Part shown: in pieces, positions 17,101 through 26,000 of the stretch
How positions within the stretch are numbered: position 1 is the first letter of the stretch
Layout: each line of letters opens with the position of its first letter
Translations under genes and position numbers: made by a program
The notes under the pieces: generated by a model
What the model saw: the letters and a program-made list of their open reading frames with translations, nothing else
Told to the model about the DNA's origin: nothing
Database searches by the model: none
Assembly (NCBI GenBank): GCA_030068525.1
Contig: JASJOS010000014.1
Coordinates: 1 to 64,000 of the forward strand
From: Xanthocytophaga flava
GTDB lineage: Bacteria; Bacteroidota; Bacteroidia; Cytophagales; 172606-1
DNA length: 64,000 nucleotides
Reading direction: 5' to 3'

Positions 17101-19812
17101 ATGACTCAGAAGAAATTGGGCCAATACTCACCTGCCTATGGCAATACTTCTTCTGAAGGCAACGCGTTACAGACAGTAGACTACAAATACAATATCCGGG
17201 GCTGGCTCAAAAGTGTAAATGATGCGCTGCTTAGTGGAGATAGTGATGATAAATTTGGCTTTGAACTTTCCTATGAGTCGGCTCAAAGTGGCCAGGCCAG
17301 TGGAAATATTGTTTCTCAGAAGTGGATGTCACGCACGGATGGCGTTCAACGAAGTTATACATATTCGTATGATCCCCTGAACCGTCTGATTCAGGCTGCC
17401 TATGCCAGTGCTGCCAATGCCAATGAAAAGTATGATATTCCATCGATGAGTTATGATAAGAACGGCAATGTTCTTTCTCTGGTACGTAAAGGGATGGTTG
17501 CTGGAACAGCCAGTAAAGCCACCCAGTGGGATATAGTAGATAATCTGGAGTATAGCTATGCAAGTGGTAATCAACTCTCAAAAGTAAGGGATGGAGCGGC
17601 TCAGGCTAATCTGGGATTGGCTGGTGACTTTAAGGATGGCGTGACGCTGGATTTTGAATATGAATATGATCAGTCAGGAAACCTAACCCGTGATCGCAAT
17701 AAGGGAATAGAGAGTATTATCTATAATCATCTCAACCAGCCTGTATACATTCTCTTAACCGCAGGGCGCTGGATTCGGTATGTGTATGATGCAGTAGGCA
17801 TCAAATGCCAGAAGCTAACCAGTGATGGACAGGTGACCGATTATATGGGTGGGTTGATTTATGAGAAAAACCGACTTCAGTTTGTACCTACCGGTGAAGG
17901 ACGAGCATTACCTCCCGAACTGGCAGGAACAGCAGAATTTGCGTATGAGTATCATTACAAAGATCATCAGGGTAATTTGCGACTGGCATTTCGTGAAGCT
18001 CCAAGGATAGCTCCTTTTTATGCCACTATGGAAATAGAAAGGGCTCTGTATGAAGAAAGCCAGTTTGAGAATCTGAGCACGACTCGAAATACAAACGATT
18101 TAACGCCTCATACCCGAACCGGAAGTTATGCGGCTAAGTTGTATGCGACTTCTGCTTCTCATGGCTTGGGACCATGGAAAACGCTCTATGTAAAAAAAGG
18201 AGATAAGATTGATGCCGAAGCGTTTGCCTATTATGAACCAGCTGGGAATAATGGAACGCAGAACCCATTGAGTCTCTATATTGGAAATGCTGGGGCAACT
18301 CGACAAGCAGGTAGTGAAACCAACAAGAATATTTTCTCTAATTTGCAGATAGGTATTGCTGCCAATGGTTTGCTTACACCAAGAGGAAATACTATTCCGG
18401 TAGGTTATCTTCAGATTCTGGTTTATGATAAAAACTATGTGCTGAAGATGAGTAAACTTCGCCAGCTTAGTGAGGCGGCAGAACAAGGTTGGGAGGAATT
18501 GCATGTATCCTATGTGGCAGAGCAGGATGGCTATGTACAGATTCTAGTAGCCAATGAGAGTATAAAACCTGTTTGGTTTGATGATATAAAAATCAGTTAT
18601 TCAAGAGATTTAATAGTTCAGGAAAATCATTATGATCCATGGGGATTAAATCTGGCCGGTATTGAAACGCAAGGGAGTCCGAATCATGAGTTTCAGTTTT
18701 CAGGCAAGGAAAAAGAAGATGAATTTGGGTTGAACTGGCTTGATCTGGGGGCTAGAATGTATGATGCACAACTGGGCCGTTTTCATACCATCGATTTACT
18801 AGCAGAACAGATACCTACCATTAATCCGTATCAGTATACTTATAACAATCCGGTTATGTTTACTGATCCGACAGGGATGATGAGTGATGATGAATATGGT
18901 GACTGGGTAGCTCAGTTACAAGCAGAAGATCAGGCAGCATTAGAGGCAGATCTTGAGGGAAGAGGGTTTAGAACGTATGGAGATAGCTACAAAAGTAAGT
19001 ATGGAAATAGAGCAAAGCGTGTTTCTTCTAAACCACCTGTTGCCAGAATCTATATTTATAGCAGATTAGATGAAAATGGGGAAGAGCAGGTTGGTGCAAA
19101 TGATATGATGGCTATTGCTCTGTATGTGGCAGAAATTTTTATGAAAAAACATGTGGTAAAAGGAAAGGTAGTAGCAAGCAATAACTTGAATATAGAAGTT
19201 GTATATTTACTTCCTGATGAGGCGAAAGCAAAAATGGGCACAAGACTAGCTAACAATGAAGCTTCTGTGGAAATTCATAATCAAGTTGGCCAAGGTAATC
19301 AGACAAATAGTATGAGTTTTGCAGCGAAAATAACTTATGAGTGGGCAAAAGCTCCAAAGCAGCTTCAGGATAGGTATAAAGATCCAAGGATGCAACCTAC
19401 ATCATTTATACTTAATATCGATCCTTATTATGATTTTGGTGATTCGTTTGTTAAGTATCAAAGCGAGCAGGAAAATGATTCTAAAAGACGATACTCAACG
19501 GCCTATGCGGTAGCTCATGAAGCCTGGCATCAGTTTATAACGCGAGCTGAAGCAGCCCTCGATCCTTTTGCTTTTGTACAAATTGACATTCAAGGTGCAA
19601 GTCAGTATGACATTCCATTCTTAATGGATAGTAGAGGCCATTTTAATGCATATCCTAACTTAAATACAACAGGTCCTGGAGAAGGAAATGAGCCAGGCCA
19701 ATTAGTAGGTGCACCTAATAAACGAACAGGTATGAACACGATGGGATATGGAGAAAGAATTGATGAAATACAAAGAGAAAGAGTTTTACGTTACTTTAGA
19801 TTTCGAAAATAA
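14110..19812 (+). CDS. Cassette A gene 4: Rhs polymorphic toxin with LamG, DUF6443-like region and C-terminal zincin (HEAWH) domain
   Basis: The 1,900-residue protein has an export segment ending STYAQ (about residue 42). A LamG domain covers residues ~125-300 (FDGVNDFVQVG, FEAWIYPTGAG, QIDEVKVWSVERVEADI). A DUF6443-like region covers ~425-560 (ETDRNFVVEN, ITYVDGLGRSLQSVVVQG, EYDPFGR). YD/Rhs repeats and the Rhs core follow (GLNWLDLGARMYDAQLGRF, NPYQYTYNNPV, D1586-PTGM). The ~310-residue tail after the core is unique to this copy. It contains AHEAWHQF (HEAWH at 1803-1807), a zincin metallopeptidase motif; a nearby downstream glutamate (GYGERIDE) could be a third ligand. I infer a secreted polymorphic toxin whose tail is a protease. 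No VgrG, PAAR or CHU_C domain is present, so the delivery route is unclear. The candidate immunity lipoprotein starts 15 bases after the stop. Confidence 0.85.
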   Translation: MLFSIQITKQTLFFRKFTQIGRLLLVLFWSGVLGSGWSTYAQSVPKELNLNSYQSPARASEKITLYPGSGTAGVVIPAGLDLDMQIVTPVSGEVPASENAIITTVANQVISVGECASLSATASSTAGNALLFDGVNDFVQVGTIAALKFTATATFEAWIYPTGAGSHATAGGVILSKEGEYLLARFPNGTIQCAFANTTPGWGWINTGVVAPLNTWSHVAVSYQNGVVKTYLNGTLANTYTGTGVIGDAATTQNDFRIGGRQGTSQYFAGQIDEVKVWSVERVEADIKAAYQQKTDPASASLVGYWSMDNSDLSAQVPNLVTGGAAGTLFNGASRVSSTVSLQTTSSAIVWTREGSSTALSMQPDGTIKLCATNDAPAETKLTEGTHRFTVSLANDNTPGKIVETVTITVKGALPAVGLPAETDRNFVVENTVFKEAQTTEASLKTLPVGQIGQKITYVDGLGRSLQSVVVQGAPEIDGKRNDIVSFVEYDPFGRQPKSYLSYTADLVNTANAQLHFRSNPLPEQEAFYSAIKPGEGAAFSETVFDNSPLSKTLARGAVGDAWQIKNRANLDDPINQITRGSQRTNLLGEVRRWTYNFATGVASSVNGSSGFYDPSTSEGLLIVVEGTSESERKVFEYINRDGQTICKRVQEKETQNLASLENLQESVNSGWATTYYIYDDFGLLRYVIPPKATDALASVNYSFDFNAEFTKTWLFAYEYDERHRMIRKRVPGGGLSQMVYNVNDQVVLSQDAHQAEGYKSADGVSQITNEWNFTKYDVLGRVVITGRWIDQAARDRATLQQVVNSQTQLWEERNTTIASSTETGYSAVAFPQPGNNAQNYIPLTIKYYDDYSFKSSSEFVYSKPAPLFDNAPDMNVYGKPTGTRVRMLTTSTGAESTQWLVNVSYYDEYGRVIQAHAQNHQNGVDIASSRYDFSGKMLESFVRHENPAAQDQDRKTLTVRGRTQYDHAGRVLVSYQKIGTGVEEKLAVMVYNQLGEMTQKKLGQYSPAYGNTSSEGNALQTVDYKYNIRGWLKSVNDALLSGDSDDKFGFELSYESAQSGQASGNIVSQKWMSRTDGVQRSYTYSYDPLNRLIQAAYASAANANEKYDIPSMSYDKNGNVLSLVRKGMVAGTASKATQWDIVDNLEYSYASGNQLSKVRDGAAQANLGLAGDFKDGVTLDFEYEYDQSGNLTRDRNKGIESIIYNHLNQPVYILLTAGRWIRYVYDAVGIKCQKLTSDGQVTDYMGGLIYEKNRLQFVPTGEGRALPPELAGTAEFAYEYHYKDHQGNLRLAFREAPRIAPFYATMEIERALYEESQFENLSTTRNTNDLTPHTRTGSYAAKLYATSASHGLGPWKTLYVKKGDKIDAEAFAYYEPAGNNGTQNPLSLYIGNAGATRQAGSETNKNIFSNLQIGIAANGLLTPRGNTIPVGYLQILVYDKNYVLKMSKLRQLSEAAEQGWEELHVSYVAEQDGYVQILVANESIKPVWFDDIKISYSRDLIVQENHYDPWGLNLAGIETQGSPNHEFQFSGKEKEDEFGLNWLDLGARMYDAQLGRFHTIDLLAEQIPTINPYQYTYNNPVMFTDPTGMMSDDEYGDWVAQLQAEDQAALEADLEGRGFRTYGDSYKSKYGNRAKRVSSKPPVARIYIYSRLDENGEEQVGANDMMAIALYVAEIFMKKHVVKGKVVASNNLNIEVVYLLPDEAKAKMGTRLANNEASVEIHNQVGQGNQTNSMSFAAKITYEWAKAPKQLQDRYKDPRMQPTSFILNIDPYYDFGDSFVKYQSEQENDSKRRYSTAYAVAHEAWHQFITRAEAALDPFAFVQIDIQGASQYDIPFLMDSRGHFNAYPNLNTTGPGEGNEPGQLVGAPNKRTGMNTMGYGERIDEIQRERVLRYFRFRK
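14227..15164 (+). repeat. Near-identical 938 bp block, copy A (partner 30053-30990)
   Basis: The N-terminal and LamG part of cassette A gene 4 aligns without gaps to cassette B gene 4 at a constant offset of 15,826 bases, with few substitutions. Both flanks diverge. A second short near-identical island lies at about 16121-16240 (partner about 31928-32045). These mosaic blocks are recombination tracts that could let toxin tails be exchanged between the two loci. Confidence 0.8.
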
Positions 19813-19827
19813 ATTAAGATTAATTTT

Positions 19828-20445
19828 ATGTATAAGTTGTTCATAGTCTCTATGTTTCTAATAATAACATTCCTTTTTGTTCTAAGTTGTAGCTCAGACC
19901 AAGAGCAGAATCCTCCTTTCATTTCTACAGGAGGAGGATTTTCTGTCTCTCTAGAAAATGTTCCTAATAATAACATGATGCAACTTAAAGATAAAATAGG
20001 AGACACTTTACAGATGGGATTTTCTTATTTAATAGAAGAATTTGATAAATACGCTTTATTTACTATTAGTAATGACAGCACTCGTTCGCTGTTTATCTGG
20101 AGTCATGATAATTTTTTTCTCTATAATGTATCTCAAATTCATGAAAAAGGTACTCCTAAATCCGAAACCATGTATTTGACAGGTTATTTTACTACCCCAA
20201 TTAAAAAAAAAGCATCTTTATGTGAAATAAAGCCAAAAACAAGCAAAACGTTTTATCTGCCTTATTGCACAACCTATAGGAGATTTGGAAAGAAAACTCG
20301 ATTTAAGGTGGATATGGTAGCATTTAATAAATATTACACATTTGATTCTATCAATACATATCAAAGCCATAATCTTAGTATTGCACTCTCAATTGATTCG
20401 TTAAAAAAAGCACATATACAAAATAGAGACATAAGTATCCATTAA
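19828..20445 (+). CDS. Candidate immunity lipoprotein 1 for the cassette A zincin toxin
   Basis: The 205-residue product begins with a lipoprotein signal (hydrophobic stretch, then LFVLSCSS with the lipobox cysteine at about residue 21). The mature part starts with a glycine-rich motif (FISTGGGFSVSLENVPNN) and contains FDKYALFTISND, SLFIWSHDNFFLYN and KTSKTFYLPYCTTYRR. It resembles no family I can name. It starts 15 bases after the toxin stop, has two paralogues downstream, and is more AT-rich than the Rhs gene; this is the usual position of immunity genes in polymorphic toxin loci. A lipid-anchored immunity protein would imply that the toxin acts in the periplasm or at the envelope. No biochemical motif confirms immunity, so the role is inference. 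Confidence 0.65.
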   Translation: MYKLFIVSMFLIITFLFVLSCSSDQEQNPPFISTGGGFSVSLENVPNNNMMQLKDKIGDTLQMGFSYLIEEFDKYALFTISNDSTRSLFIWSHDNFFLYNVSQIHEKGTPKSETMYLTGYFTTPIKKKASLCEIKPKTSKTFYLPYCTTYRRFGKKTRFKVDMVAFNKYYTFDSINTYQSHNLSIALSIDSLKKAHIQNRDISIH

Positions 20446-20520
20446 AGAATTTATATCCACCCTCTGCCACAATAAGTAGAGGTTTTTCTTTTGCATAAAG
20501 TGCAAAAGGAAAATGTGTCT

Positions 20521-20762
20521 ATCGTGTTTTTACTAAGCCGTCTGTTGCCAGAATCTATATTTATAGCAGATTAGATTGATCATCTCGTAGTTGAAAATTA
20601 TCCTAATTTGAATTCCCCTGGGCCAGGAAAAAGATTTCTAAAAGGCCAATTAGTAGGTGCACCCAACAAACGAATAGGTATGAACACGATGGGATATGGA
20701 GAAAAGAATTGATGAAATACAAAAAGAAAGAGTTTTACGTTATTTTAGATTTCGGAAAAATT
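20521..20762 (+). pseudogene. Remnant of a second zincin toxin tail with the catalytic part deleted
   Basis: Two segments align to the cassette A toxin tail. Positions 20521-20577 match about 19014-19072 (CTGTTGCCAGAATCTATATT). Positions ~20595-20762 match about 19650-19812 (CCAATTAGTAGGTGCACC, ATGAACACGATGGGATATGG, AGAGTTTTACGTTA). The intervening ~580 bp, including the HEAWH codons, is missing, and an extra A before GAATTGATG shifts the frame. It is immediately followed by immunity copy 2, so this was once a complete toxin-tail/immunity pair lacking its own Rhs core. Confidence 0.8.
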
Positions 20763-20774
20763 AATATAATACCT

Positions 20775-21406
20775 ATGGATAAGCCATTTATCATGTCTAA
20801 GTTTTTAATAGTGATATTGTTTTTCTTGCTAAGTTGTCAATTAGATAGTGAGAAAAAGCCTTCCTTCATTTCTGCAGGAGCAGGATTTTCTGTCTCTCTA
20901 GAAAATATTTCTAATAATAGTATGGATGTATTATTGGAAAAACTTAGAGATCAAATGGAAGATACGCTACAAATGGGTTATCCTTTTCTGAGAGCTAAAT
21001 TTAATAAGTATGCCTTATTTACCATTCGAAATGATAGTACCCATCCTTTTTTTATTTGGAGTCATGACAGTTTGTTTTTCTATGATATATCTCTAGTTCA
21101 TGAACGAAATACTTCCAGGACTGCAAGTTTAGAAATTATGGAACCCTTTACTACCCCAGTTAAAAAAAAGCATCTTTATGTGAAATAAAACCAAAAACAA
21201 GCAAAACGTTTTATCTGCCTTACTGCACAACCTATAAAAGGGTAAGTGGAGAAACTAAAATAGAATTAGATATGATAGCTTTTCGTCGATACTATACGTT
21301 TTCACATTCTGATTCAGCAGACTGGCAATCTTTTAACGTAACACTTTTGATAGATTCGTTAAAAAATGCCACTATTGACGGAGTAAGATTATATAAAAAA
21401 AAATAA
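20775..21406 (+). pseudogene. Immunity lipoprotein copy 2, frameshifted at a poly-A tract
   Basis: The ATG at 20775 gives MDKPFIMSKFLIVILFFLLS and then a lipobox cysteine, GAGFSVSLENISNNSMDVLL, FNKYALFTIRND and SLFFYDISLVHERN, matching copies 1 and 3. After PFTTPVKKK the frame is lost: the run at about 21171-21178 has eight A bases where copy 1 has nine at the same place. In the next frame the homology continues (SLCEIKPKTSKTFYLPYC, then RRYYTFSHSDSADWQSF) to the TAA at 21404-21406. Adding one A restores a full-length protein. It could be a decaying gene, a phase-variable tract or a sequencing error. The upstream extension of the frame to 20709 belongs to the toxin relic. Confidence 0.85.
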
Positions 21407-21438
21407 TGGATACTATAGTTAGCTCTTACATAGTACTT

Positions 21439-21473
21439 ATACCCTATGCCATATTAAGGCATGGGGTATTTTG
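21439..21473 (+). terminator. Hairpin terminator after immunity copy 2
   Basis: A 12-bp stem, ATACCCTATGCC (439-450 of this kilobase) with GGCATGGGGTAT (458-469) and one G-T pair, encloses a 7-nt loop and is followed by TTTTG. It lies 33 bases after the end of the frameshifted gene, and is probably rho-independent. Confidence 0.7.
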
Positions 21474-21601
21474 TTGCTGTTAAAATAGATAGACATTAGA
21501 TTGACTCTAATATAGATAATACTTTTAGCTCTATATTGCCAATTTGCTGATAATAAGTGGATTAGGATGGAGGGACTTGTAATGTGTTTAAATAATACAA
21601 A

Positions 21602-22234
21602 ATGCTTAAACCATTAATACTATACGTTTTTGTAACGGCAGCCCTTTATATGTTAGGTTGTAAACCTAACCAGGAACAAAAAACTACATTTATGTCTCTA
21701 GGAGGAGGTTTTTCTGTTTCTCTTGAAAATGTACCTAACAGTAAGATGGGTGATCTTTTAGATCGATTCAGAGAGAAAATAGGAGATACACTACAAATGG
21801 GTTATTCTTTTCTGAGAAATAAGTTTGACAAGTATGCTCTTTTTACTGTTCGAAATGATAGTAATCGTTCCCTTTTTATTTGGACACATGATAGCTTATT
21901 TTTATATCATATCTCTATGGTTCATGAGAGAGGTACGTCAAAATTTGATGCTATGGAATTCCTTGAACCTTTTAGTAGCCCTATCCAAAAACGAGAAACA
22001 AGATTTGAGATAAAACCAAATACAAGCAGAACATTTTATTTACCCTATTGTACAATCTATAGAAGTAGCAAATCTGGAATAGAAAGGAGATTTAATATAG
22101 ATATGTTGAGGTTTTACCGTTATTATGTTTATAATTCTCCTGATTCTATAAGCGGCAAGCATTTTAAGATAGAACTTGGTATAGATTCATTGAAAAATGC
22201 GTATGTAAAAAGAGGAAATATTGAAGACTTTTGA
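21602..22234 (+). CDS. Candidate immunity lipoprotein 3 (intact paralogue)
   Basis: The 210-residue product has a signal and lipobox (AALYMLGCKPNQ; cysteine about residue 20). It shares GGGFSVSLENVPNSKMGDLL, FREKIGDTLQMGYSFLRNKF, YALFTVRNDSNRSLFIWTHD and TSRTFYLPYCTIYR with copies 1 and 2, but its C-terminal third diverges. It sits 195 bases after copy 2, with a terminator between, so it needs its own promoter or readthrough. No toxin gene precedes it. It may protect against a toxin variant carried by neighbouring strains, as orphan immunity genes do, or be left over from an exchanged cassette. Confidence 0.65.
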   Translation: MLKPLILYVFVTAALYMLGCKPNQEQKTTFMSLGGGFSVSLENVPNSKMGDLLDRFREKIGDTLQMGYSFLRNKFDKYALFTVRNDSNRSLFIWTHDSLFLYHISMVHERGTSKFDAMEFLEPFSSPIQKRETRFEIKPNTSRTFYLPYCTIYRSSKSGIERRFNIDMLRFYRYYVYNSPDSISGKHFKIELGIDSLKNAYVKRGNIEDF

Positions 22235-22272
22235 ACTGATAACTGAATGCTTATAATAATTATTGATTAATT

Positions 22273-22305
22273 AATCCCTCAGTCATAAAGGCTGAGGGAT
22301 TTTTA
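22273..22305 (+). terminator. Rho-independent terminator after immunity copy 3
   Basis: A perfect 10-bp stem, AATCCCTCAG (22273-22282) with CTGAGGGATT (22292-22301), has a 9-nt loop and runs into TTTTTAT. It lies 38 bases after the stop of the third lipoprotein gene and closes the cassette A downstream array. Confidence 0.85.
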
Positions 22306-22395
22306 TTGGGCTTTAGATTGACTTAACCCATATCTTATTAAAGAAGGTCTCTCTGGGTACAGATAGCAAGTTTGTTGCCGTTAAATCAGGATCAA

Positions 22396-22545
22396 CTATC
22401 AAGGAGGCTTGATAGCTTGGGAGAATTACCATGAATGAAACAGGGAGATTGAATCTGGAGGAAGTTGACATAAAGGATAATTCCAATCATGAGTTCCAAT
22501 AGGATGACAGAGATAAACAAGATGAGTTTGAGGTTAATGAGTCTG
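22396..22545 (+). pseudogene. Decayed fragment of an Rhs core
   Basis: Translation in the aligned frame gives LNLEEVDIKDNSNHEFQ, a stop and then DKQDEFEVN. This corresponds to LNLAGIETQGSPNHEFQFSG and KEKEDEFGLNW in the core of cassette A gene 4 (DNA around 18600-18740). Upstream bases (AAGGAGGCTTGATAG...GAGAATTACC) also align to the preceding segment (CAAGAGATTTAATAG...GAAAATCATT). Stops and substitutions show it is long dead. It implies that at least one more Rhs module once stood here. Confidence 0.65.
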
Positions 22546-22747
22546 ATTAAAGTGTTAAAATTTATTAAATGTTACTATTTGTTATTTCAGTGAGAAGATA
22601 TATATCTTATGTATTTTTTTTGCTTAATTGGTTGATGTTTAATATGTTTTTTAAGAAAAAGACAAGTTTACCAATGTGATATAAGTTTGATTGGTTATCT
22701 ATTTTTACTATCTGCATTCTATTGAACCAGAAATGAATGGTTATATT

Positions 22748-23076
22748 TTTAATAAAATAAAATATAGATATTTCCTGGGTAAAGGTTTGTTAATTAACTT
22801 AAAAATAGAATTTTTTTAATAGTAAAAGATTTTCTTCTTTTTTGGTAAAACCTGTGTTTACCTTTTTTCTTTTTTGCAATTAAACCTTCCAGAGAGATGC
22901 CAAGCTTATGTTCACATGTGCTTTACATTAGATAAGTTCAATTTTTGGTGATCTATTGAATGAGGGTTATTGTCATGGTTAAGTGCTTGATGTACATAGC
23001 TTTACCTTGCTGATTTATTTATAAATTTTCTGCCTGTCTATTTTAATTTGTTACCTGTATAGTTATACCACTTACT
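22748..23076 (+). promoter_or_regulatory. Leader of Rhs cassette B (paralogous to the leader of cassette A)
   Basis: This segment before the cassette B start matches the one before cassette A almost to the ATG (ACCTTCCAGAGAGATG, GCTTATGTTCACATGTGCTT, ATGTACATAGCTTTACCTTG, TATAGTTATACCACTTACTA). The stretch upstream of it (22546-22747) is AT-rich with nothing I can identify. Shared noncoding sequence suggests common regulation of both cassettes. No transcription start or binding protein can be assigned from sequence. Confidence 0.55.
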
Positions 23077-26000
23077 ATGATTAAGATTTTGCTCTTATCT
23101 TTACCAATCCGTCACAGGCAATGGGGATTGCTTGTTTTTGCCTTATTAGCGACAATTTTGGTTCAGGCTCAAGACTGGCAACCAAAGGTTGTACCTCCCT
23201 CACCTAATGCAGCTTCGCTGGGTGTATTTGGCAATGTACCTGTTTCTCTTTACACTGGTTTACCCAATGTGACTATTCCCATCTACACGATTCAGTATCG
23301 GGATATTACACTTCCCATATCTTTATCCTATCATGCTCAGGGAGTAAAAGTAGACCAGGAAGCAAGTTTAGTAGGATTGAATTGGGCTTTGATGGCTGGT
23401 GGGACCATTACACGGACTATTCGGGGATATGACGATATTATGGATGATAATTTCCGGATTGGTTATCCTTATGTCACCGATGAAGTTTTAGCTGCTTATC
23501 AGGAAACATTACCAATTGCAGAGGGATATGGATATCATAACCAGAATGTGCTGGATTATACACCTGATATATTTTATTACAACATAGGCGGGCAGAGTGG
23601 TAAATTTATTCTGGACAAGATTACTTCTCCCCCAGCAGGTCAGAAAATAACGATCAAGGGGATTCCATTGGATGCTCAGAAAATATCCATTACCTATTAT
23701 TCCAACTCAACGCCTACAGTTCCTACCAACTTACCTGGTTACTGGGAAATCATCACAGCCGATGGAATGAAGTATCGTTTCGAAACAAAAGAATTCACTT
23801 TCACCCGACGAAGCGAATCAGGCTATGCAGGACCAACAGGTGCTGATGCTGACTGTATCTCCAATAACCGGACTCTAGTAGCATTGGAAGATTATTATCA
23901 TGATTATGTATACCCCAATAAAGATTCCAAGCAGGTGGGAAGCTGGCAACTGGATAAAATTACGTCTATATCCGGAGCCAGTATTGATCTGACCTATGAT
24001 ATGGAAAGCGATTATGCATCCCTTGCTCCGTTGATGCGTACAGAACGAAACTCCGGTTCATTTATAACCAGTGGAGACGGCACAACAACTTATAGCTCCC
24101 AGTTGATAACCAAAGAACGATTATTGAAACAGATAACCTTTGGAGATAGTAAAGTTGAATTTATTACTGAGAATCGTGCTGATATCGCATATGTGGCTCC
24201 TTTCACTCTCTCTGGTGGTCAGTATTTTACACCTAAAATACCTCAGCGTTTAAAACAAATAAAAATAAGTAATCCTTCAGGTTTTACAAAGCTTTTTGAC
24301 TTTGGATACGGCTATTTTAATGAAGGGAAGAGTCAAGAGTTTCTCCGATTGAAGTTGGTTTCATTACTAGAAAGCAACGAGAAAAAACATCAGTTTATGT
24401 ATGATGAACGTATGCCACTTCCTTCTAAAAATAGCTTTGATAAGGATCACTGGGGATATTATAATGGTCCTTGGGATAACTACAATAAAGCGCTTACACA
24501 AATGCCTGTTATGCGTTATCAGGCACCTACCAGTCAGAATTATGTGCTGCTAAATCCTTCCCGAAATGGGAGAGAGAATTTTGCTATTCGCAGACCTGAT
24601 CAGGGAGTAGTGGATCAAACTAGTGGACAAAAGGATTATCCATACCTGAAAGCAGGTATTCTGACCAGAGTTGTCTATCCCACAGGAGGATTCACCAATT
24701 TTGATTATGAACCCAACAGTTATGAACAAACCTATATGGATGACGATGATGATAGCTGGCACCTAACTACCCTTACACAAACTAATGGAGAATCTGCTGT
24801 GATCGAAATTGCCAAGCCTACCTTTGCCAAAATGACATTGACAGGTAGTTCCCAAGCTCCTATTTCCTTTTATAATACAAGTGAACGTCCGGTATTTCTA
24901 GTCCCTGTGGAAGGAACAAGTGGCTCTACTATTGGAATTGGTAATCTGACAAAAGATTGCGGACCTACGCCTCCTGGAAATACAGATGCTTCATGGCAAT
25001 ATTATTGTAACAAAATCAACTACTCCACAAATGGGTATACAATTCAGATTCCAGCAGGAAAGTATAAAATAGTTGTTAGAGATTTTTATTCCAATGGCTC
25101 AGTTTCCAGTACTACAGATGCTTACCTTTTGTCATTGCAGGCTGTGATAACCTATCTGGATTTTGATAAAAGTGCTACACGTATAGGAGGCGGACTACGT
25201 ATCAAACGGACAAGTGACCAGGCTGACTCTGACGTTAGTAAAGCTATTATTCGAAATTATTCCTATACAACAACTGTCTATGGCAACAATGGACCAGAAG
25301 AGAAAAGTACAGGTTTGCTTATGTCCAATGTAGTAAAGTACTGCTTTCCAGTAGATTATACAGATGAATTGAATGTTATTTATCGAGGCTATCAGTTTTA
25401 CTCTTCCACTACATATCCTTTAAGTTCTACTGCTCAGGGAAGTACAATTGGGTATAGTAAGGTAACAATGAGTATAGGTGCAAATGGAGAGCTGGGCAGC
25501 GAAATTTATGAGTACAAAAATGAATCCGATCCGATTCGGACTCCTAGTGCCAATAACCGAATAATCTTTTTTGCGGATCTGCCAAACAGAGATGATAATA
25601 ACATGAATGGTTTTTTGCAGCAAAAGACAGTATTCGAAAACCGCAATGGTATTCTACGTATACTACAACGAATGGAATCTTCCTATCTGTCTTCTGTGGT
25701 TAAATCAGTCACTTCCTATAAAATGATTGGAACCTGGAAAACGTTTACAACCAATTCCCGTTGGCAGTATCAGACAACAAAGAAAGAAACCAGTTATGTT
25801 TATGATAGCCAGGGAAATGTAAAAAACATAGTAGCTTTAACAAACAGCTATTCTGATAACCCGTTACACTATTTGCCTACCCGTAGTGAAACAACTGGCG
25901 GTGATGGAAAAACACTAGTTAGCATTACTACCTATCCGGAAGATTATCCAGCAGGTACCCCTTTCATTGATGGGATGAAAACTAGTTTCCTGCATGCCTT

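Noticed and set aside
17231-17581. Minus-strand frame of 116 codons inside cassette A gene 4
   Set aside because: Histidine-rich mirror of Rhs repeats, no homologue and no regulatory signal.
20709-20774. Upstream extension of immunity copy 2 (MMKYKKKEFYVIL)
   Set aside because: These codons are the relic of the toxin tail in another frame; the lipoprotein signal starts at 20775.
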